Positions 17,862 to 27,312 of a stretch of DNA of 64,000 nucleotides are shown in pieces. The position numbers and the translations under genes are program-made. Below the pieces are notes generated by a model that was not told the DNA's origin, ran no database searches, and worked only from the letters and a program-made list of their open reading frames with translations. Source of the stretch: Flagellimonas alvinocaridis (GTDB lineage: Bacteria; Bacteroidota; Bacteroidia; Flavobacteriales; Flavobacteriaceae); the NCBI RefSeq assembly GCF_004916895.1, contig NZ_SNTZ01000001.1, positions 776,263 through 840,262 of the forward strand. The letters are read 5' to 3'. How positions within the stretch are numbered: the first letter of the stretch is position 1; every line of letters starts with the position of its first letter.

Positions 17862-18860
17862 CTAGATAAAGCTTTTAAATATAGAATTGCGCAGGGCCCA
17901 TTCCAATAAGAGCAATACTCCTGCCAAAAAAATCAGCGGTCGGAACTTTTCTTCGTATTTATAATATTTAAACTCTTCTATTTCTGTTTTTTCCAATTTA
18001 TTGATCTCATCATAGATCTCTTCCAATTTATCATTGTCCGTAGCCCTAAAATATTGTCCGCCAGTGACTTTTGCTATTTCCTTGAGCAATTCCTCATCAA
18101 TTTCCACTTGGTGCATACCATATCGGAAGCTTCCATCTGGATTGTAACCAATGGGGGAAAGGGCATTCCCGTTGGTGCCCAGACCAATGGTGTAGGTCTT
18201 TATTCCAAATTCCACAGCCAGATCTGCCGCGGTTTGGGGTTCAATAAAACCAGAATTGTTCACCCCATCGGTCAGTAGGATAATGACCTTACTGATGGCT
18301 TTGCTCTCCTTCAACCGATTGACAGAAGTGGCCAATCCCATTCCAATCGCAGTACCATCCTCCAATTCGCCGTAGGTAATTTCCCTGAGTGCGTTCAGTA
18401 CAATAGCTTTATCACTGGTTATGGGGGTTTTGGTATAACTCTCACCTGCATAGCCCACCAAGCCAATACGATCGTTGGGCCGCTGTTTTATAAAATCGGC
18501 TGCTACTTCTTTGAGGGCCGAAAGTCTGTTTGGCTTTAGATCCCGAGCCAACATACTTGAAGACACGTCTATGGCCATAACAATATCTATACCCTTGGTG
18601 GTTTTGGTCCGGGTTGAGATATCTTCGGTTTGTGGCCTTGCCAGGGCAGTAATGATGGCCGCTAGGGCCAAAAGCCGCATAATGAATAGGACAGGCCTTA
18701 GTTTAGAAGCCCAACTGGTCACCGTAAAACCCTTTACACTGGATATTTTAAGAGCTGCAGTTTGATTCTTGTGTTTGAAAACATACCATAGCAAAGCCAG
18801 TGGCAGCAATACGAGCAACCAGAAAAACTGCGGATTTGCAAATTCTATATTTTCAAACAT
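17862..18860 (-). CDS. batA: BatA: membrane-anchored von Willebrand factor A protein
   Basis: 332 residues with the same plan as BatB: two N-terminal membrane helices, a VWA domain with MIDAS motif DVSSSM (VMAIDVSSSMLARDLKPNRL), GTAIGMGLATSVNRL and LLTDGVNNSG, and a C-terminal helix. Its ATG immediately abuts the stop of the BatD-like gene upstream, with no intervening base. Membership of the moxR-bat operon is clear from unbroken gene order and spacing. Confidence 0.95.
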   Translation of the reverse strand: MFENIEFANPQFFWLLVLLPLALLWYVFKHKNQTAALKISSVKGFTVTSWASKLRPVLFIMRLLALAAIITALARPQTEDISTRTKTTKGIDIVMAIDVSSSMLARDLKPNRLSALKEVAADFIKQRPNDRIGLVGYAGESYTKTPITSDKAIVLNALREITYGELEDGTAIGMGLATSVNRLKESKAISKVIILLTDGVNNSGFIEPQTAADLAVEFGIKTYTIGLGTNGNALSPIGYNPDGSFRYGMHQVEIDEELLKEIAKVTGGQYFRATDNDKLEEIYDEINKLEKTEIEEFKYYKYEEKFRPLIFLAGVLLLLEWALRNSIFKSFI

Positions 18861-20522
18861 TTATGCCTGTGTTTTAACGTCCAATGTGTTCAATATTCTT
18901 TCAACAATCTGTTCTGCATAGGTATCGCCATCTTCCCAAGTGATCACAACCTGTTGCATAAAGCCTTTTCCTCCAAAGGAAAGTATATTGTATTTGGCTT
19001 TTTTTGGTTGACTGTTCCCCGGCCCATCAATGGTACCGGTGCCGTAAGTCTTTAAACCTTGCACACCAGATTTTGTAGTGAACTCCTCTTGTTTAGTGAT
19101 GATGTTTTTTAGCCCAAGACCCTCAAATGTGGCCAAGGTGGCACCCACGGCTGCTGAAAAGTCGGGGTCTTTTTCTTCTTTATAGATGGCGGAACTGGCG
19201 GAGACGGAGAAGATACCGGCATAACTTCCATAGGAAAAGGATTGGAGTTCCTTAATCAATTCTTCGGCCTCTGGCGGCAACTTCACCTCTTGGCGAATAA
19301 GTACATCCGGGGTTTCCAGTTCAACAGGGGGAAACCCGTATGAGCTCGCTACCCATTCGCCTTCCAAAAGGTCTTTGGTCGGATATCCAAAAACGGTGTC
19401 CCTTACCTGTTTAAAACCATAATAGGCTACCGATACTCCTGCGCCTACAAAAACTAGCCCCGCAAAAATGGCTGCCGCCCAGTAGATGCGTTTGCGCTGT
19501 TTTCTCTTGGCGAGTTCTTCCAGATATTCTTCATTCAGCAATAATTCTTCCTCTGTGGGCTCGGGGAGGGCATCGTGGGTTTTTACCACTATTTGCTCCA
19601 CAAGCTTTCGGTCTTGTTCGGCTACTGAACTGGCAGGCTTGGATTTGGCAAATTTCACCAAGTCTGCGGTCTGCAATATTTTCTGAAATTGTTTTAGGGT
19701 TTCATCGTCCAACTTTAGCTCCCCGGCATCTTTTAGCAGCTCCAACTTGGTGATCAGCTGTTCCGTGGTGCTTTCCATGGCAGAAACATGCACTTCGTCC
19801 TCAAGGTACAAGCGAACAATGTCCGTAAGCTCAGAATAGTATTTTTTGTACTCATCTTGAATGAGGTATCTGGAGTTTTCCAACTTTTTCAACTCCATTA
19901 AAGCTCTGTCATAAGGAGGTAGCAAAGCCACCTTTTCCTCTTCTGTCAGGGGCTTTTTTCTTAGGAAGAACCAGTAAACCAATCCACCCACTATAAGAAG
20001 CCCCAGGAGAATCCATAACAAAGTTTTCCAAAGTTCGGCATTACTGCGATCTACCTGTATGAGTGGTTTTATGTCGAACATTCTCTGCTTGGTGGTGTCC
20101 ACGGCCACATCTCCCACTTTTATATTAAAGGAGTCTGTAAAAAAAGGCCGTTCATTAATGGCGATACGCTGCGGAGGGATAGTGTATGCGCCGCTATCAA
20201 ACTGAGTGAGGGCATAAATGCGTTGCAAGACAACCTTATCATTATTCTTAATGGTATCTCCTATGATGGCTTCCACCGTTTCTAAAGGAGAAAAAGTCTG
20301 CCCTTCTGGAAAGTGGACCACATTGGTGGAATCGGTTTCCACGGTAATGGTATATTTTATCTGCTCCCCAATTTTTATGGAAAGGGTATCCACATCAGTG
20401 GAAATTTTGGAATCGGTTTGTGACCATCCCGTAAAGGGCAATACAAAAAGGCATAGCAGTGTCATCAACACAAACGGTGTCGGGACATTTTGAATTTTCA
20501 ATTTTGAATTTTCAACTTGCAT
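18861..20522 (-). CDS. BatD-like membrane protein of the moxR/bat operon
   Basis: Up to 553 residues. After a hydrophobic leader the first ~150 residues form a BatD-like beta region (IGEQIKYTITVETDS; TIPPQRIAI), followed by a membrane helix (LLWILLGLLIVGGLVYWFFL, about residues 172-191), a cytoplasmic helical region and a second helix near residue 345. The distal part (SYGSYAGIFSVSAS onward) is not recognised. The ATG at 20522 overlaps the DUF58 stop as TAATG, but the first dozen codons are built from a 14-bp tandem repeat, so the ATG at 20465 is an alternative start. It is the usual extra gene between DUF58 and batA in flavobacteria. Confidence 0.85.
   Translation of the reverse strand: MQVENSKLKIQNVPTPFVLMTLLCLFVLPFTGWSQTDSKISTDVDTLSIKIGEQIKYTITVETDSTNVVHFPEGQTFSPLETVEAIIGDTIKNNDKVVLQRIYALTQFDSGAYTIPPQRIAINERPFFTDSFNIKVGDVAVDTTKQRMFDIKPLIQVDRSNAELWKTLLWILLGLLIVGGLVYWFFLRKKPLTEEEKVALLPPYDRALMELKKLENSRYLIQDEYKKYYSELTDIVRLYLEDEVHVSAMESTTEQLITKLELLKDAGELKLDDETLKQFQKILQTADLVKFAKSKPASSVAEQDRKLVEQIVVKTHDALPEPTEEELLLNEEYLEELAKRKQRKRIYWAAAIFAGLVFVGAGVSVAYYGFKQVRDTVFGYPTKDLLEGEWVASSYGFPPVELETPDVLIRQEVKLPPEAEELIKELQSFSYGSYAGIFSVSASSAIYKEEKDPDFSAAVGATLATFEGLGLKNIITKQEEFTTKSGVQGLKTYGTGTIDGPGNSQPKKAKYNILSFGGKGFMQQVVITWEDGDTYAEQIVERILNTLDVKTQA
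20487..20514. repeat. Two perfect 14-bp tandem copies at the 5' end of the BatD-like gene
   Basis: The unit ATTTTGAATTTTCA occurs twice head to tail (20487-20500 and 20501-20514). On the coding strand it yields the near-repetitive peptide ENSKLKIQN. Such A/T-rich units resemble dispersed intergenic repeats in Bacteroidota, but dispersal in this genome cannot be tested from the window. Confidence 0.85.
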
Positions 20523-21397
20523 TATCCCCTTCGTTTAAAATAGCCCAACAATTTTCTTACATAACTCTCGTCTACCCTGCAATTGATGACACCGCAGCCA
20601 CTTTTGGTAAACGAATCCATGAAATAGCCTACTTTGTCTTTGTGGAACTGACCATAAGCAGAGCGAACTTTTTTGGATTGGGTGTTCACCAACTGCATGG
20701 TTCCGGTCTCCGCATCCATCATTTGTACCATACCCAGATTGGGAATGGATTCTTCCCGTTCGTCAAAAACACGAATGCCGGTAACATCGTGTTTGTTTCC
20801 TACTATACGAAGGGTATTGTTATAATCATCGGCAATAAAATCCGATAGCACAAAAACGATGGCCTTTTTCTTCATCACATTGGTAAGGAACTTTAAGGCT
20901 TCGGCAATATTGGTCTCACTGCTTTGTGGGGTAAACTCCAAAAGCTCTCGGATAATACGGAGCACATGACTTTTCCCTTTTTTGGGAGGAATAAAGAGCT
21001 CTACTTCATCGGAGAATAAAATTATCCCCACCTTGTCGTTGTTCTGTAATGCTGAAAAGGCCAGTGTTGCCGAAATTTCGGTAATGACTTCTTTTTTAAA
21101 CTGATTGGATGTTCCAAAAAGTTCGGAGCCGCTCACATCCACCATCAGCATCATGGTGAGTTCCCTTTCTTCCTCAAAGACTTTAACGTAGGGTTCATTG
21201 TACCGAGCTGTAACGTTCCAGTCAATGGACCGCACGTCATCCCCAAATTGGTACTGCCTCACTTCACTGAAGGTCATGCCCCTACCTTTAAAGGTAGAGT
21301 GGTACTCCCCACCAAAAATATGGTCGGAAAGACGGCGGGTCTTTATCTCAATTTTACGTACCTTCTTAAGTAGTTCCTTTGTATCCATTGGGTTCAA
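20522..21397 (-). CDS. DUF58 domain protein (VWA-like, MoxR-associated)
   Basis: 291 residues, cytoplasmic. The DUF58 core signature is clear: GRGMTFSEVRQYQFGDDVRSIDWNVTARYNEPYVKVFEEERE spans the domain around residues 33-75, followed by a degenerate VWA segment with MLMVDVSGSELFG. It lies 59 bp after moxR and its TAA overlaps the next ATG. MoxR ATPases with DUF58 and VWA partners are proposed to act as chaperones that activate or insert metals into client complexes. Confidence 0.95.
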   Translation of the reverse strand: MNPMDTKELLKKVRKIEIKTRRLSDHIFGGEYHSTFKGRGMTFSEVRQYQFGDDVRSIDWNVTARYNEPYVKVFEEERELTMMLMVDVSGSELFGTSNQFKKEVITEISATLAFSALQNNDKVGIILFSDEVELFIPPKKGKSHVLRIIRELLEFTPQSSETNIAEALKFLTNVMKKKAIVFVLSDFIADDYNNTLRIVGNKHDVTGIRVFDEREESIPNLGMVQMMDAETGTMQLVNTQSKKVRSAYGQFHKDKVGYFMDSFTKSGCGVINCRVDESYVRKLLGYFKRRG

Positions 21398-21456
21398 AAA
21401 ATGGGTTTTCGGGTTGGTTTAAAGCATTGCTACTTTGACCGAGAAACATTGAACCG

Positions 21457-22458
21457 TTACGGTACTTCTACCTCGTTTACGATCTTGTTTATGATTTCTT
21501 CCGAGGTGATGTTTTCTGCTTCTGCCTCATAGGTTATCCCGATACGGTGCCTTAAGACATCATGCACAACGGCCCTAACATCTTCGGGGATCACGTACCC
21601 ACGCCTTTTGATGAAGGCATAGCACTTGGAAGCATTGGCCAAGTTGATGCTTCCCCTTGGGGAGGCACCAAAACTTATTAGTGGCTTTAGGTTTTCAAGG
21701 TTATATTTTTCAGGATATCGGGTGGCGAACACCAAATCCAGAATGTATTTTTCAATTTTTTCATCCATATACACCTCCCGCACTGCCTGTTGAGCATTTA
21801 GAATTTGCTTAATGCTTACCACAGGTTTTACTTCCTCATAGGAGCCCTTAAGGTTTTGGCGGATAATCAGTTGTTCTTCGTTGAGCTTGGGATAATCTAT
21901 TACCGTTTTCAACATAAAACGGTCCACTTGAGCTTCAGGAAGTGGGTAGGTTCCTTCTTGCTCCACGGGGTTTTGGGTGGCCATTACCAAAAATGGAGCA
22001 TCCAGTTTAAAGGTTTCATCCCCAATGGTCACTTGTTTTTCCTGCATGGCCTCGAGCAAAGCGGATTGCACTTTGGCCGGCGCCCTGTTAATCTCATCTG
22101 CTAGCACGAAGTTGGCAAAAATGGGACCCTTTTTGATGGAAAAATCATTTTCCTTGATATTGTAAATGAGTGTCCCGATCACATCCGCAGGCAAAAGATC
22201 GGGAGTAAATTGGATTCGGCTAAAACTACCTTTTACAGCCTTGGCCAAGGTATTGATGGCCAAAGTCTTGGCGAGCCCGGGAACTCCTTCCAAAAGAATG
22301 TGGCCCTGGCCCAAAAGGCCAATGAGCAACCGCTCTACCATATGTTTTTGGCCCACAATGGCCTTGTTCATTTCACCGGTAAGCAGGTCAATAAAAGCAC
22401 TTTCTTGGGCAATTTTCTCATTCACAGCACTAATATCTATAGTAGTGTTTTCTTCCAT
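21457..22458 (-). CDS. MoxR family AAA+ ATPase
   Basis: 333 residues. Walker A is GVPGLAKT (about residue 58), Walker B LADEINRAP (about residue 117), with sensor 1 ATQNPVEQEGTYPLPEAQVDRFM. The C-terminal lid domain contains the family phrase GASPRGSINLANASK. It is the first gene of an eight-gene minus-strand operon (moxR, DUF58, batD-like, batA, B, C, D, E). It probably uses ATP hydrolysis to remodel clients presented by the VWA proteins. Confidence 0.97.
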   Translation of the reverse strand: MEENTTIDISAVNEKIAQESAFIDLLTGEMNKAIVGQKHMVERLLIGLLGQGHILLEGVPGLAKTLAINTLAKAVKGSFSRIQFTPDLLPADVIGTLIYNIKENDFSIKKGPIFANFVLADEINRAPAKVQSALLEAMQEKQVTIGDETFKLDAPFLVMATQNPVEQEGTYPLPEAQVDRFMLKTVIDYPKLNEEQLIIRQNLKGSYEEVKPVVSIKQILNAQQAVREVYMDEKIEKYILDLVFATRYPEKYNLENLKPLISFGASPRGSINLANASKCYAFIKRRGYVIPEDVRAVVHDVLRHRIGITYEAEAENITSEEIINKIVNEVEVP

Positions 22459-22616
22459 ATGAACCGTTATTGTTATGTGTTTAAGTCAGTCTGAATGCTA
22501 AGAGGTGCAAAATGAAAATTTATTTAAAATTGACCTGTTAATTAATGGTTAAAAAAAACGGTAAACCCCTAGTTTTATGAAGGATTTAAGGGTTTAATTT
22601 TATACTTTCAACCCAT

Positions 22617-23489
22617 ATGAAAGAGAGAGATACGTATTCCAGGATTATTGCTGGAACCATGACATGGGGAAGTTGGGGCAAAAAACTTTCCAAAAACGAA
22701 ATGATTGATTTGATGCAGCATTGCATTGAATTGGGGCTTACCACTTTTGATCATGCCGATATTTACGGGAGCTATTCCACCGAGGCTGATTTTGGCCAGG
22801 CCTATGCCGAAAGTGGGATCAAGCGGGAGGATATCCAATTGATTTCAAAGTGTGGCATACAGATAACCAGAGGCAGGGACAATCGCATCAACCATTACGA
22901 GTACAGTAAGGATTACATTATTTGGTCTGCCGAGCAATCCCTTAAAAAGTTGAATACAGAATATTTGGATTTGCTCTTGTTGCATCGTCCCAGTCCGTTG
23001 ATGGAACCCCATGAAATAGCGGAAGCCATTTATGCTTTATTGAAAAGTGGCAAGATCAAACAGTTTGGGGTTTCCAACTTTACCCCGTCCCAAGTGGCCA
23101 TGTTGGAGAAGACCATTCCTGTTTCGGGAAACCAGGTAGAATTTTCACTGACATATGATTCTCCCATGTACGATGGAACGTTTGATGATTGCATCGCAAA
23201 TAATAGAATGGCTATGGCGTGGAGCCCTTTGGGAAGTTTGTTCCGGGAAGAAACGGAACAGACCCAACGAATCAAAAAGACCTTGGTTCCCATGATGGAA
23301 AAATATGGAGCTGATGAAAGTCAATTGCTTTTGGCATGGCTGCTAAAACATCCTGCCATAGTGTTTCCCGTTATAGGTACCACAAACAAAGACAGAATAA
23401 ACATGGCCAAAAAGGCCTTAAACATAGATTTGGAATTACAGGATTGGTTTGTTCTTTTAGAGGCAAGCCAAGGCCATGGCGTTCCGTAA
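22617..23489 (+). CDS. Aldo/keto reductase
   Basis: 290 residues, a TIM-barrel NADPH-dependent oxidoreductase. The catalytic tetrad is visible: Asp and Tyr in DHADIYGSY, Lys in LISKCGI and His in LLLLHRPSPL. The N-terminal GTMTWGSWG and later IKQFGVSNFTPSQV and PVIGTTNKDRI match the YdhF-like AKR branch. It is first in a plus-strand trio with the SDR gene 11 bp downstream, divergent from moxR across 158 bp. Its physiological carbonyl substrate is unknown. Confidence 0.95.
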   Translation: MKERDTYSRIIAGTMTWGSWGKKLSKNEMIDLMQHCIELGLTTFDHADIYGSYSTEADFGQAYAESGIKREDIQLISKCGIQITRGRDNRINHYEYSKDYIIWSAEQSLKKLNTEYLDLLLLHRPSPLMEPHEIAEAIYALLKSGKIKQFGVSNFTPSQVAMLEKTIPVSGNQVEFSLTYDSPMYDGTFDDCIANNRMAMAWSPLGSLFREETEQTQRIKKTLVPMMEKYGADESQLLLAWLLKHPAIVFPVIGTTNKDRINMAKKALNIDLELQDWFVLLEASQGHGVP

Positions 23490-23500
23490 GAATATATATA

Positions 23501-24256
23501 ATGAAGAAAACAGCATTGATCACTGGAGCAACCAGTGGTATTGGAAAGGCAACGGCAGAGATTTTTGCAAAGCAAGGATTTAATTTAGTCTTGTGTGGAC
23601 GTAGACAGGATCGTTTGGATGACCTCAAGAAGCAGCTAGAGGGAAGTGTTGAAATCCATACATTGAACTTTGATGTGAGGGACAGGGATGCTGTTTTTGC
23701 CGCTGTTGAAAGTTTACCCAAAGCTTTTACCAAAATTGATATTTTGGTCAATAATGCTGGAAATGCACATGGGTTGGACCCCATTGACAAGGGAAGTATT
23801 GATGATTGGGAAGCTATGTTGGATATCAACGTAAAGGGCCTATTGTACATGTCCAAGGCGATATTGCCCCAAATGGTGGAACGAAAGGCCGGACATATCA
23901 TCAATATTGGGTCAACGGCAGGAAAAGAAGTGTATCCCAACGGGAATGTGTATTGTGCCAGCAAGCATGCAGTGGATGCCATTAACCAAGGAATGCGGAT
24001 AGACCTCAATGCCTATGGTATTCGGGTTGGAGCGGTCAATCCTGGTTTGGTACAAACAGAATTCAGCGATGTGCGATTTAAGGGAGATGCAGATAGGGCC
24101 TCTAAAGTCTACCAAGGGTTTCAACCCTTAAAGCCTGAAGATATTGCGGATATTATTCTTTTTGTGGTCACCCGCCCCTATCACGTCAACATTGCAGATT
24201 TGGTGGTCATGCCCACAGCCCAAGCGAGTAGCACCATCGTGAAAAAGGAGCTATGA
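23501..24256 (+). CDS. Short-chain dehydrogenase/reductase, YdfG-like (3-hydroxy acid dehydrogenase type)
   Basis: 251 residues from the ATG at 23501, 11 bp after the aldo/keto reductase. A longer open frame upstream only shadows that gene. The cofactor motif is TGATSGIGKA, the structural motif NNAG, the catalytic Ser lies in NIGSTAGKEVYPNGNVY, and Tyr/Lys in YCASK. The C-terminal PEDIADIILFVVTRP and MPTAQASSTIV match YdfG/Ymer126-type enzymes that oxidise L-serine or allo-threonine. Its last bases overlap the next gene by 4 bp (ATGA). Confidence 0.95.
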   Translation: MKKTALITGATSGIGKATAEIFAKQGFNLVLCGRRQDRLDDLKKQLEGSVEIHTLNFDVRDRDAVFAAVESLPKAFTKIDILVNNAGNAHGLDPIDKGSIDDWEAMLDINVKGLLYMSKAILPQMVERKAGHIINIGSTAGKEVYPNGNVYCASKHAVDAINQGMRIDLNAYGIRVGAVNPGLVQTEFSDVRFKGDADRASKVYQGFQPLKPEDIADIILFVVTRPYHVNIADLVVMPTAQASSTIVKKEL

Positions 24257-25389
24257 TCAATAAACGCCTACTGGTAAAAAATCTTTTAGCGCATAACGAC
24301 GAAAACAGTTTTTACGACAAGAAGCGTTTTATATCCATAGGTGAAAAAGAAGGCAAGGCCAAATTTTTAAAGCATGTCTGTGCTTTGGCCAATAGCAACC
24401 CCAAGAACAATTCCTTTATAGTGGTTGGTGTGGAGGATGCCGACAATGAGATTGTGGGGGTCGATTTTTTCGACGACAGCAAGATCCAGAACTTGGTGAA
24501 TGCCTATCTGGACAATCCGCCCATCATATCCTATGAGAACATTCCATTTCCCCATTTGCCTGAAGGAAAGGTAGTGGGGTTGGTCACCATTCGATCTAAT
24601 GGGAAGGTCTGTGCCCTTCGGAAGAATATTTGGAAGTATTACGGTGGCGCAGTTTTCTTCAGGGAAGGGAGCATTAGTTTGCCAAAGGCTTTTGATATTG
24701 AGTTGAAGGATATTAATTCTGAGGTTGTGGCCACCATAGAGCAGCATGCCCGCAACAATATTGAGCTGACTCTGGATGCCGTAATCAATTTTATGAACAC
24801 GAGGCATCCCGATCTAACCAGTGATTACAAAGTTTTCAAGGAACAGTTTGTAGTCTGTTGGGCAGGCAACAAGAAGAAAGTAAAAAACAAGACGTATTAT
24901 TCCCGAGTAGATATTGAGTTGATCAATGAACAGGTAAAACTGTTCTATTCAGCTTTGGACGAGATTACCATTGCTTATGATGATGATTCATTCAGTACTC
25001 TGGAGTTTGTGCAATTGGGATTGGGTGCTCAGCAAAAATATTATCCCCTGGAAGAGATGGTAATCACCTTTTCGGAAAATGGCAAGTACACCATCAATAG
25101 CAAGCTGGTTTTTGAACCGCCACAATATGACAAAAAAACCCTGTTCCATGTATATAATGCCAACAATGCACTACTACAAAAACTGGAAAGGAAAATAGCC
25201 CTGACGAGTGCTGAGCAAATTGATTTAACCCATTTGCCGGCTACCTACCTTATTTGCTACTTGAATGGTTTTGAAGAGGCCAAAGAACAAATGGACCAGG
25301 CCAGACCCTTGCTGAAAACCCATGATCAAAGTATATACCTCTCGCTGAAAGAATCCCAGCGAATCCTTAGAAAGGTGAGGTACAACTAA
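24253..25389 (+). CDS. AlbA_2 (Schlafen-type) putative nucleic-acid-binding domain protein
   Basis: 378 residues. The N-terminal ~110 residues match the AlbA_2 fold: KEGKAKFLKHVCALANS, FIVVGVEDADNEIVGVDFFDD and PHLPEGKVVGLVTI. The rest is not recognised and shows neither a winged helix nor a GHKL ATPase, the usual partners of AlbA_2. The start overlaps the SDR stop (ATGA), so it is coupled with two redox enzymes, an unexpected context. The stop shares four bases with the convergent amylosucrase gene. DNA or RNA binding is inferred from the domain only. Confidence 0.75.
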   Translation: MINKRLLVKNLLAHNDENSFYDKKRFISIGEKEGKAKFLKHVCALANSNPKNNSFIVVGVEDADNEIVGVDFFDDSKIQNLVNAYLDNPPIISYENIPFPHLPEGKVVGLVTIRSNGKVCALRKNIWKYYGGAVFFREGSISLPKAFDIELKDINSEVVATIEQHARNNIELTLDAVINFMNTRHPDLTSDYKVFKEQFVVCWAGNKKKVKNKTYYSRVDIELINEQVKLFYSALDEITIAYDDDSFSTLEFVQLGLGAQQKYYPLEEMVITFSENGKYTINSKLVFEPPQYDKKTLFHVYNANNALLQKLERKIALTSAEQIDLTHLPATYLICYLNGFEEAKEQMDQARPLLKTHDQSIYLSLKESQRILRKVRYN

Positions 25390-27311
25390 CTCCTTTTCAA
25401 CCAAATAATTTGGTAGGGCATTATCTCCAATAAACCGCTGTTGATTTTAATTTTTGTATCGGAAATTAGATCTGTAGGTTCTCCTTGGGCAAAATACCCC
25501 AATTTTTTAACCCAACTGGTCTCCATAACCTGTGGGTTTTCATCAAAATTGCTGATAACAAGAAGACCTTCATTTTGGCAACTTCGCTCAAAAACAAGAA
25601 TGTGTTCATTTCCAGTATGGTATAGCTCTATGTCATTATGGTCAGCAAAAATTGGATTCTCCGTTCGGATGGAAATAAGATGTTGGAGTCTTCGGAAAAT
25701 TTGGGAAGAGGGTAAACTATCATGATCCAATTTAGAAACGACTTGCCAATCCTGCATCGGCCGATTTACCCATCGGCTATCCTCTTTTTTAGAGGGGTCG
25801 TTTCTAAAGGAATAGTCGTTGAGCGTAGCGATTTCGTCTCCAGCATAAATCAAGGGGATTCCTCCAAACGCCATGATGATGGCATGCATCATGATGATTT
25901 TGGAAACAGACTGATCGATCAAAGCCTTATTTTCTTTGGCAAGCCCTTCTTCCAAACCCAATAATGATGCGGCACTTCCTGTGATTCGGCCATCACCGGT
26001 CTTTGGGTTGTACATGAAGAGCAGCCCTTTTGCAGGGGACCAGTCGAGCCTTTGGCAATAATAATCCAACAAAAATTTTCGGTGCTGGGCCGGATTCCAG
26101 CCCAATTCTTCGATCAACCGATTTTCATATCCCAAACCAATATCATCATGACAACGGATGTAATTGATCCAGGTACAGTCCTTTGGTTTTGGAGGAACAT
26201 GGGCCAAACTTTTATAGAGCAAAGAAGTTTTTTTGGTGGCAATGGAGTTCCATAAAAGAGCCATTAAGGAGGCATTATAGGCCACCTCACATTCATTCCC
26301 TTTTGTAGGCCCTTGCCCAAAATATTTTATAATGTCCGTTGGGGCCACAATGGCTTCGGCCAAGAGAATGGTGCCTGGTGCAACAACTTGCAAACACATC
26401 CTAAAAAGTGAAATAAGGCTATGTGCTTCAGGGAGATTTTGGGAGATGGTCCCAATCTTTTTCCAAAGGAAAGCAAGGGCATCAAACCGAACCACATCCA
26501 CTCCCATATCGGCCAGTTTCACCAGGTTGGTGAGCATTTCCAAGAAGACCTCGGGATTGGTATAGTTGAGGTCCCATTGGTAGCTGTTGAACACGGTCAT
26601 TACCCATTTTTCCATTTCGGGAACATAGGTAAAGCTCCCAGGTGATGTTTCGGGGAACACTTCGGGCAAGTTTTTTTCAAACTCCAATGGAATGGTGTCA
26701 TCCTCGAAAGTATAATAATAGCCTTGATACTTTTTGTTGCCTTGCATAGCCTTTTTGGCCCACGAGAACTCATTTGAGGTATGGTTAACCACAAAATCCA
26801 ACATTAAGAATATCCCTTGCTTTCTAAATTCGGTGGTCAAAGCCAATAGGTCTTTTTTGGTGCCATACCTTTTGTCCACCTTATGGTAGCTGTTTACGGC
26901 ATACCCGCCATCGTTTTCACCTTTGGGCCTCGTGGTAATGGGCATCATGTGCAAGAAATTAATACCCAATTCTTTGAGATAGGGGATCTTTTTTTGAAGC
27001 CCTTTCAGGTCTTTATTGAAATGCTCCGCATAGAGTTGCATACCAACCATTTTCTCGGACTGATACCAATTTCCTGCTTTTAATCGTTGCAAGTCCTGTT
27101 TTTTAAGTTCGTTGGGTCTCAAAGCAAACAGTTTGGGAAGCAGTTTCAACAATTTTTGAAAATGGTGCTGGCGAATTTCTTCAGGATACAGGGAAAAGAA
27201 GAGCTGTTGAATCAAGCTAGCATTGGTGGCCAATCTAAGTTCAAACAAAGCCTTGGGGTCATTCTCTTTGGATTGGGAACTTAAAAGCTGATGTAACTGG
27301 GCTTGGGTCAT
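25386..27311 (-). CDS. Amylosucrase (GH13_4)
   Basis: 641 residues, close to the ~636 of characterised amylosucrases. It converts sucrose to an alpha-1,4-glucan plus fructose. The helical N-terminal domain (residues 1-~85) precedes the barrel. GH13 regions are DFVVNH (region I), GVDVVRFDALAFLW with nucleophile Asp277, LLAEAIVAPTDIIKYFG with acid/base Glu319, and RCHDDIG. Regions II and III match amylosucrase better than alpha-amylase or sucrose phosphorylase. The start at 27311 follows the fructokinase stop at once; the pair makes glucan and then phosphorylates the released fructose. No signal peptide, so intracellular. Confidence 0.88.
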   Translation of the reverse strand: MTQAQLHQLLSSQSKENDPKALFELRLATNASLIQQLFFSLYPEEIRQHHFQKLLKLLPKLFALRPNELKKQDLQRLKAGNWYQSEKMVGMQLYAEHFNKDLKGLQKKIPYLKELGINFLHMMPITTRPKGENDGGYAVNSYHKVDKRYGTKKDLLALTTEFRKQGIFLMLDFVVNHTSNEFSWAKKAMQGNKKYQGYYYTFEDDTIPLEFEKNLPEVFPETSPGSFTYVPEMEKWVMTVFNSYQWDLNYTNPEVFLEMLTNLVKLADMGVDVVRFDALAFLWKKIGTISQNLPEAHSLISLFRMCLQVVAPGTILLAEAIVAPTDIIKYFGQGPTKGNECEVAYNASLMALLWNSIATKKTSLLYKSLAHVPPKPKDCTWINYIRCHDDIGLGYENRLIEELGWNPAQHRKFLLDYYCQRLDWSPAKGLLFMYNPKTGDGRITGSAASLLGLEEGLAKENKALIDQSVSKIIMMHAIIMAFGGIPLIYAGDEIATLNDYSFRNDPSKKEDSRWVNRPMQDWQVVSKLDHDSLPSSQIFRRLQHLISIRTENPIFADHNDIELYHTGNEHILVFERSCQNEGLLVISNFDENPQVMETSWVKKLGYFAQGEPTDLISDTKIKINSGLLEIMPYQIIWLKRS

Positions 27312-27312
27312 T

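Noticed and set aside
22459..22616. Riboswitch or strong operator between moxR and the aldo/keto reductase
   Set aside because: Only a short AAACCC/GGGTTT match and a TATACTTTC are found; this is too weak for a claim.
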